Shown here piece by piece: positions 21,063 through 21,910 of a DNA stretch of 21,910 nt. How positions within the stretch are numbered: the first letter of the stretch is position 1; each line of letters starts with the position of its first letter. Origin of the DNA: CAZUNO01 sp964621445 [NCBI: Candidatus Hadarchaeota archaeon] (lineage in GTDB: Archaea > CAYQAE01 > CAYVLA01); NCBI GenBank assembly GCA_964621445.1, contig CAZUNO010000006.1, positions 1 to 21,910 on the forward strand, read 5' to 3'. The notes under the pieces were generated by a model that did no database searches, was not told where the DNA came from, and saw only the letters and a list, made by a program, of their open reading frames with translations. Both the position numbers and the translations under genes were made by a program.

Positions 21063-21910
21063 CTATCCTTTCTCCCCGAGAAGGCGGGTTGCCTCCACCT
21101 CTCGGTAGGCCCTTTTCCGGACCATCAGCGTCCAGAGGGAGTAGCTGGCCATGAGGAATACACCGGATACTGCTAGCCATTCTGTGGCATAGACCCAGAA
21201 TAACGCCCTGTCCTTGAGGTCCAGAGACTGTTCATTAAGACTGACCATATCGGCGAGGACCTGGTCCATTATTGTCCAGGATTCTTTATATGACCCTTCA
21301 ATGTAGCTATTCTCGGACATAATCACCTGATCCGATATCTCGTCCAGGCGGCGGAGAACGGGATCGCCGTTAGCACCAAATCTCTCAATGAAGTCCAGTA
21401 TCGAGAAAACAAGGCTCTTGGCCGAGTCGTAGTCGCTGAATTTCTGCCTCAATCGGTGTACAAGGAGCACATCCTGGGGCAGTTGTCGCCCGGTGCTGAA
21501 CAGGATCTCGGCCACTATCATGTCAGGCGCGTATGGATTATAGGCGGGGCTCCAGTAGTTATGCTGGACTATCCTGTCCTGGTGGGTCCAGGTGGTTCCG
21601 TTCCCGTATCTCCAGTACATCGAATGGGGTATCCATCCGCTTCCCCCGAAGTTGGGGTCCGGGTAAGCCCCAGGATATGAATAGTCATAAGGACCGACCG
21701 AGTAGGAGGTGACGACCGCCTCCTGCCTGGGTATGGCCAGGTTTGTGCCATATACGGGAAATGAGCACTCGCACCCGGCGAGATTCTTGTATGGCTTGAG
21801 GACCGGGGGAATTTGGGGATTGGTGTTGATGACCACCCTCATCGGCAGTCCGTGGAGTCGATAATCCATGGCCACTACTGCATCCGCATCGTTGGGATAG
21901 GCCTCCGAGA
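21063..21910 (-). CDS. Membrane-anchored protein of an unnamed family, copy C (5' end outside window)
   Basis: About 282 residues are visible. The frame is open through the window edge, and the first visible residues are SEAYPNDADAVVAMDYR, which match SDAFPND of copy A and SDTFPND of copy B. The GTG at 21875 is therefore not the start. The middle has NYWSPAYNPYAPDMIVAEIL, close to copy A (FWSPGGSYRTNPYSMDILANVI). Then come LDFIERFGANGDP, an acidic helical hairpin, LDLKDRALFWVYATEWLAV, one membrane helix and LWTLMVRKRAYREVEATR. The signal peptide and the amidotransferase-like half must lie beyond the window. It is upstream of and colinear with the sulfatase. Function unknown. Confidence 0.88.
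   Translation of the reverse strand, partial: SEAYPNDADAVVAMDYRLHGLPMRVVINTNPQIPPVLKPYKNLAGCECSFPVYGTNLAIPRQEAVVTSYSVGPYDYSYPGAYPDPNFGGSGWIPHSMYWRYGNGTTWTHQDRIVQHNYWSPAYNPYAPDMIVAEILFSTGRQLPQDVLLVHRLRQKFSDYDSAKSLVFSILDFIERFGANGDPVLRRLDEISDQVIMSENSYIEGSYKESWTIMDQVLADMVSLNEQSLDLKDRALFWVYATEWLAVSGVFLMASYSLWTLMVRKRAYREVEATRLLGEKG

Noticed and set aside
20992-21180. 63-residue N-terminal extension of the sulfatase
   Set aside because: It overlaps the C-terminus of copy C on the same strand and lies upstream of the TATA-like box; the sulfatase fold begins at ATG 20991.
1-21910. CRISPR arrays, insertion sequences, attachment sites, phage genes
   Set aside because: No regularly spaced repeats, transposase or integrase motifs, or terminal inverted repeats were found by eye on either strand.

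Overview
The window looks like a piece of an archaeal chromosome of moderate G+C, roughly half. The main evidence is regulatory: many genes have a TATA-like box centred about 26-32 bases before the start codon with no leader to speak of, while genes placed second in an operon or preceded by a longer leader use Shine-Dalgarno sequences. Other support comes from kptA and thpR (RNA 2'-phosphate enzymes), heavy AGG arginine use, and surface proteins rich in N-glycosylation sequons with C-terminal membrane anchors. A Thermoplasmatota-like or related uncultured lineage is a guess. There are no rRNA or tRNA genes, CRISPR arrays or transposases that I can see.

Layout. 1-3611: the end of an anchored protein, then a membrane-anchored protein of an unnamed family (copy A, minus strand), divergent from a large secreted beta-solenoid-like protein. 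3608-7857: a minus-strand set of FAD-dependent oxidoreductase, class III aminotransferase and a cytosolic beta-propeller-like protein. 7998-11991: an ABC_ATPase-family protein (PF09818 type), a membrane HExxH protease-like protein downstream of kptA, and a DUF998 membrane protein. 11992-14695: a poorly organised stretch with a lectin-like C-terminal remnant, a small secreted acidic protein, a chagasin-like protease inhibitor with palindromes in its upstream region, and thpR. 14917-18277: copy B of the anchored family, then an aldo/keto reductase-alcohol dehydrogenase operon. 18476-19479: two tandem membrane methyltransferase paralogs, both with interrupted frames. 19501-21910: an arylsulfatase K-like sulfatase downstream of copy C of the anchored family, which runs off the window.

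How it may work together (inference). The sulfatase, FAD oxidoreductase, aldo/keto reductase, alcohol dehydrogenase, aminotransferase and propeller protein resemble enzyme sets that bacteria such as Planctomycetes use on sulfated or unusual sugars. Three paralogous, signal-peptide-bearing, C-terminally anchored proteins with an amidotransferase-like N-terminal fold lie among them. One is next to a secreted solenoid, one upstream of the reductase pair and one upstream of the sulfatase. This repeated association is the best candidate for an undescribed system in the window. The two broken methyltransferases, one with a canonical -1 slippery heptamer at the exact point of frame change, are the second.
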